Program-made: the position numbers and the translations under genes
Assembly: GCA_964402955.1 (NCBI GenBank)
Contig: CAYOEZ010000079.1
Location: 1-18,420, forward strand
Source: CAYOEZ01 sp964402955
GTDB taxonomy: Bacteria; Chloroflexota; DTOL01; DAOUCN01
Reading direction: 5' to 3'
DNA: 18,420 bases
In this document: in pieces, positions 15,058 through 18,420 of the stretch
Layout of the letters: each line of letters starts with the position of its first letter
Position numbering within the stretch: the first letter of the stretch is position 1
The notes under the pieces: model-generated
Databases searched by the model: none
Told to the model about the DNA's origin: nothing
What the model saw: the letters and a program-made list of their open reading frames with translations, nothing else

Positions 15058-17916
15058 ATGCAGCCGGAAGGAACGGGATCACAGGCGCTCCGACGTGTCT
15101 CGGTTATCATGCTGGCAGTGGCCATTGCCATCGTTGCGCAGGTGAGCTTTGCGCGCAGGACAACGCAGAATGATGCGCTGCTGCTCAGCGTCGTCGCCGG
15201 CTTGCTGATGGCGTGTGCCATCGGAGCTCGCGCCTGGCCGGCGGACGTGGACGGCGATGCGTTGCCTGACACGCGTCTGCCGTCGAGAGCGAGCGGGTAC
15301 TGGGCGATAGTAGGCAGCGTGCTCATTGCACTGACTGCCTCCATCTGGCTCTCTAGTGACTGGAAACGGTTCCTGGATCAGGCGGTTGTCCTTTACGGCT
15401 TTGCGGCGATCCTGGCGGGCTTTGGTTTCTCGCGTGTGGAAGGGTGGCGCTGGGGCTCCACAGTGCGCGCTGTGGCTCAGCGGCTTGCCGCCAATTGGCT
15501 GGAAGTGCTCGCTGTTGTCGCTATTCTTGTTTTCGCCGCGTGGATGCGCTTTGGCCGCCTTGACTACTACCCGACGCCAGATGGCGTCTGTATGGTCGAT
15601 GAGGCCCAGGTAGGGGCGGCTGCTGTGGAGATACTGGCAGGGGCGCGTCCGTGGCAGTATCCAGAGTCGGTGTACGCCGCGGCGCTCTCGTTTCGCCTGT
15701 TTGGCGCGTCAATGTTGACGCTCAGGTTGCCGTTTGCTCTGTACGGCACGCTGATGATCATCCCGTTCTACCTGCTCGCTCGTATGCTGACCGGCCGGCG
15801 CGCCGCGCTGGCGGCAACCCTGCTCTTCGCCGCCTCGCGTTGGGAAGCTGCAGGAAGCCGCGTTGTCATCGCGGCAAATGCAGATGCACTCGTTGAGCTT
15901 GTCGCGATCTACCTGGTCTATCGCGGCTGGCGCACAGGCGGCGGTCTCAACTACGTTGTTGCCGGCGCGTTGCTCGTTTTCGGACTCTACGGCTACGCTG
16001 GATTCCGCATCGTCCCCATCTTTGTGGTGCTGTTGCTGTGCTGGAAGATTGCCGTCGAGTTGTGGCGGGCAGCGCGGGCGACGGCGGCGGAAAGCCAATC
16101 AAAGTGGCAGCGTTTTCGTTCGGTGCACCTGCGCGGGATTCTGATCCTGTTCTTGGCCATTGGCTTGTTCGTATTGCCGTTTCTAGCCATTACCGCACGC
16201 GATCCGGTCAATGCGCTGACCGAGCGTTTCGCGAGCACCCTTCCGTTCGTAACTGCCCAGGACAAATCCGGCGCTATCATGACGGCTCTGGAGAATCTTC
16301 GCCCCGCGCTGCTTCTGTTCAATGGCTCGGGAGAGTATGGGCCTGGGATGAACATCTCGGAGATGCCGATGCTTGACCCGATCACGGGTGTTTTGTTCCT
16401 GTTGGCCTTGATCGCGGGCATAGTCTTCGTCCTGCGGGGTGACACGGCGCTCCCTGTTGTCTGGTTTGCGATGACGCTCGTCGGCGGCGCAGTACTGACT
16501 CGCAATATGCCAACCTACCGCATCCTGGGTCTCGTGCCTGCCGTTTACTTGTTGATTGCCTATCTTCTCGGCGGCTTGTGGCGCCGTCTTGATCTGATTC
16601 GTGACGGCAAGTGGTTGCGCGTCGCGTCAGTAGCGATTGCGGTGGCTGTCTTGGCGGCCGCCTTCTTGAATGCCCGGACTTTTTTCGTGCAGCAAATTAA
16701 CATGCAGGATGTGCGGGCGGCCTATGGTGACGCCGATGCCCTGACCGCTGCCTACATCGGAAGGCAGACTGGCAAACCTTATGTTTACTTGATACGGGTG
16801 GGCCAGTTCTTTCTGCCCCGCACAGACTATGGCTGGATGGCCAGGTTCCCGAGCGGTCGCGTGGCTTACCGTCTGGGCGACGTCCTGCCGAGCCGGCAGA
16901 ATGGGGGCGCCGATGCGCTGTATGGGTTCATGTGGCCGTTCAACGATGGCAGCCAGGCGGCGCTGGTGCAGCAGGTCTACCCCTTGGCCAGGTGTGAGCA
17001 CAACGTGGCGTCCTGGGGAACATCTGTCTACCTATCGTGCCGCGTTGCAGCGGCCGACATTGGCGCACGTCAGGGACTACGGGCAAGCTACTACCAGGGC
17101 AGCGCCATACAAGGTGAGCCAATCGTGCAGCGCCAGGACGCCGCGCTCGATTTCGCCTGGGATGCCAGGACGGCGCCGTTTGACGGTGCGTTCAGCGCTG
17201 TGTGGCAGGGCAGCATCTACGTCGCCTCGACGCCCATCACCCTGGGCGTGGAGTCAACATGGCCCCTGTCTGTCGAAATCGACGGCCAGAAGAGCGCGCT
17301 CGTAGCCGGGGGTGGAGAGAAAGCGCTGGACCTGGCTCAGGGCTGGCACACGATCACGGCCAGAATGACGGGAGCGAGCGCCAGCGGGGTGACTCGCCTG
17401 TATGAGGTCTCCCGGGGCAGGCAGCAGCCGCTCGACCCGACACGCTTCCTCAATGAGACCGAAGTTCATGGCATGCTTGGGCGCTTCTATGCCGGTGAAC
17501 AGCTTCAGGGCCAGGCGCTGGCGCAGCGCATCGACCCGTTCATGGACTTCCTGGCCATACCGGAGAATCCGGACGCTCGTCCCGTCAAGGACTTAGCGCC
17601 GGGCCCATTCAGCGCCGAGTGGACGGCGCGCCTTAGGATCGACAGTGGCGGCTCCTATCGCTTCCGGGTGAACGCCACCAGTGGTCAGGCGGCGCTATTC
17701 ATCGATAGCCGTCCGCTGACAAGCACGGTCTTGGCCGGAGGAGATCAGACCACGAGCGCGGAGAGCGTGGTCGACCTGACTCACGGCGATCACATCTTGC
17801 GTGTGACATATACGTTCAAACAGGGATACTATGCCCGCGCCTGGCTCTACTGGGCGCCGCCGGGCGGCGATATGCAGCCCATTCCCAGTGAAGTCCTGTC
17901 TCCGCTCACGCCCTAG
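15058..17916 (+). CDS. GT39-like (GT-C) membrane glycosyltransferase with two C-terminal PA14 modules
   Basis: A 952-residue member of the same paralog group, the most diverged in its PA14 part. The cap begins with a helix ending VAQVSFAR (26-33), parallel to the GQ-x-YL-x-R signature. The GT-C core has WMRFGRLDYYP and D181-E182 in MVDEAQ, then SRWEAAGSR, a MNISEMPMLDPITG outer loop and the PTYRILGLVPA helix, with the last helix near 522-541. An outer domain covers about 543-671. PA14-like module 1 (673-800) has lost the G-x-Y strand and ends in an atypical LYEVSRGRQQPLDP. Module 2 (805-952) ends with the regular LYWAPPGGDMQPIP. Start choice is uncertain. ATG 15058 has GGGACGG just upstream and ATG 15046 has no clear Shine-Dalgarno; the open frame back to 14959 overlaps the previous gene and looks non-coding. 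It lies 32 bases after the previous stop. Confidence 0.82.
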   Translation: MQPEGTGSQALRRVSVIMLAVAIAIVAQVSFARRTTQNDALLLSVVAGLLMACAIGARAWPADVDGDALPDTRLPSRASGYWAIVGSVLIALTASIWLSSDWKRFLDQAVVLYGFAAILAGFGFSRVEGWRWGSTVRAVAQRLAANWLEVLAVVAILVFAAWMRFGRLDYYPTPDGVCMVDEAQVGAAAVEILAGARPWQYPESVYAAALSFRLFGASMLTLRLPFALYGTLMIIPFYLLARMLTGRRAALAATLLFAASRWEAAGSRVVIAANADALVELVAIYLVYRGWRTGGGLNYVVAGALLVFGLYGYAGFRIVPIFVVLLLCWKIAVELWRAARATAAESQSKWQRFRSVHLRGILILFLAIGLFVLPFLAITARDPVNALTERFASTLPFVTAQDKSGAIMTALENLRPALLLFNGSGEYGPGMNISEMPMLDPITGVLFLLALIAGIVFVLRGDTALPVVWFAMTLVGGAVLTRNMPTYRILGLVPAVYLLIAYLLGGLWRRLDLIRDGKWLRVASVAIAVAVLAAAFLNARTFFVQQINMQDVRAAYGDADALTAAYIGRQTGKPYVYLIRVGQFFLPRTDYGWMARFPSGRVAYRLGDVLPSRQNGGADALYGFMWPFNDGSQAALVQQVYPLARCEHNVASWGTSVYLSCRVAAADIGARQGLRASYYQGSAIQGEPIVQRQDAALDFAWDARTAPFDGAFSAVWQGSIYVASTPITLGVESTWPLSVEIDGQKSALVAGGGEKALDLAQGWHTITARMTGASASGVTRLYEVSRGRQQPLDPTRFLNETEVHGMLGRFYAGEQLQGQALAQRIDPFMDFLAIPENPDARPVKDLAPGPFSAEWTARLRIDSGGSYRFRVNATSGQAALFIDSRPLTSTVLAGGDQTTSAESVVDLTHGDHILRVTYTFKQGYYARAWLYWAPPGGDMQPIPSEVLSPLTP

Positions 17917-17950
17917 ACATGGGCCGGCCGCACAGGCGTTCTAATCGATA

Positions 17951-17960
17951 AAGGAGGTGA
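17951..17960 (+). promoter_or_regulatory. Very strong ribosome binding site
   Basis: AAGGAGGTGA is an uninterrupted ten-base match to the complement of the usual 16S rRNA 3' end. Its GGAGG (17953-17957) sits six bases before ATG 17964. It is clearly the strongest Shine-Dalgarno in the window, so the aminotransferase may be translated more efficiently than the membrane proteins before it. Confidence 0.88.
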
Positions 17961-17963
17961 CTC

Positions 17964-18420
17964 ATGGCTTCTGCTTTCATTCCCGTCGCTGAGCCGATTC
18001 TCGGCGCTCGTGAGCTTGAGTTCGTAACCGACTGCGTCAAGAGCGGCTGGATTTCGTCGCTCGGCAAGTATATTCCGCAGTTCGAGCAAGAGTTCAGCGC
18101 CTACTGCGAGACCAAGTTTGGCGTTGCGACGAGCAATGGCACAACCGCGCTGCATCTGGCTCTGGTCACGGTTGGCGTCGGCCCCGGCGACGAAGTGCTG
18201 ATTCCCGACCTGACATTCGTCGCCACCGCTAACGCTGTCAGCTATACCGGCGCGACGCCAGTGTTGGTTGACGTGGATCCCGACACATGGCAGATCAATG
18301 GGCACGACATCGAGAAGCGCATCACGGCGGCGACGAAAGCCATTAACCCCGTCCACCTCTATGGTCAACCCTGCGACACGGATCCGATCATGGCCCCCGC
18401 CCCCAAGCCACAACCCGCAT
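17964..18420 (+). CDS. DegT/DnrJ/EryC1/StrS-family sugar aminotransferase (partial, 3' end outside window)
   Basis: The first 152 codons of a PLP-dependent aminotransferase of the kind that aminates nucleotide-linked keto-sugars (perosamine, bacillosamine-type and related sugars). Recognisable parts are IPVAEPILGARELEFVTDCV, SGWISSLGKYI (24-38 region), ATSNGTTALHLAL (the cofactor-phosphate segment), GPGDEVLIPDLTFVATANAV, and PVHLYG before the cut. The catalytic lysine, expected near residue 185, is beyond the window, so activity cannot be judged. A complete member would be about 370-400 residues, so under half is present. It follows the last glycosyltransferase by 47 bases with no terminator seen, which fits production of an amino sugar used by the locus (inference). 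The last 75 or so bases look altered relative to the family and may be low-quality sequence. The exact sugar product cannot be told. Confidence 0.85.
   Translation, partial: MASAFIPVAEPILGARELEFVTDCVKSGWISSLGKYIPQFEQEFSAYCETKFGVATSNGTTALHLALVTVGVGPGDEVLIPDLTFVATANAVSYTGATPVLVDVDPDTWQINGHDIEKRITAATKAINPVHLYGQPCDTDPIMAPAPKPQPA

Noticed and set aside
17917..17950. GGCCGGCC near 17921-17930 as a terminator stem
   Set aside because: It is a simple eight-base palindrome with no loop and no T run, and so not an intrinsic terminator.
17913..18413. Reverse-strand open frame opposite the aminotransferase
   Set aside because: The forward frame has a textbook ribosome binding site and clear DegT-family motifs. 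The reverse product has none.

Overview
The window is about 60% G+C and all six genes read on the + strand. It suggests a member of the Chloroflexota (Anaerolineae/Caldilineae-like is my best guess). The main reason is a 'YYY' (DUF2298, Chlor_Arch_YYY) membrane domain, a family known mainly from Chloroflexi and Archaea, next to several large GT39/PMT-like proteins. No 16S rRNA or other taxonomic marker is present, so the assignment is an inference.

Layout. Bases 1-132 are a short A+T-richer leader with a good sigma70-type promoter (70-98) and repeated TGATACA and CACACAAT words. Five very long membrane-protein genes follow: 133-5352, 5378-8437, 8478-12227, 12227-15025 and 15058-17916. The start of a sixth gene, a DegT/DnrJ/EryC1/StrS sugar aminotransferase (17964 to the window end), comes next. 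Gaps are 25, 40, -1, 32 and 47 bases and I see no terminator between genes, so the set looks like one operon read from the 70-98 promoter. There is no gene-free stretch over 300 bases, and I found no tRNA, rRNA, CRISPR or insertion sequence.

The genes. The first protein (1739 aa) fuses an N-terminal GT-C glycosyltransferase-like half (HPDER motif) to a C-terminal YYY domain, with a long Pro/Ala/Glu-rich stretch in a predicted cytoplasmic loop. The next four are divergent paralogs with one plan: a hydrophobic N-terminal cap of 150-235 residues, a GT-C core with an Asp-Glu pair in the first outer loop, an unnamed outer domain of 120-130 residues, and two tandem PA14-like modules at the C-terminus. 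The third gene of the window also carries six NHL repeats, enough for a beta-propeller.

How they may work together (inference). GT-C enzymes use polyprenyl-phosphate sugars on the outer face of the membrane. Here four of them end in outward-facing PA14 modules, a fold often tied to carbohydrate binding, and the operon continues into a nucleotide-sugar aminotransferase. A cell-surface glycan or glycoprotein assembly system is the simplest reading. The tandem GT-C-PA14-PA14 array, including the GT-C-PA14-PA14-NHL protein, is the best candidate here for an undescribed system. Substrates, acceptors and even catalytic activity cannot be read from the sequence.
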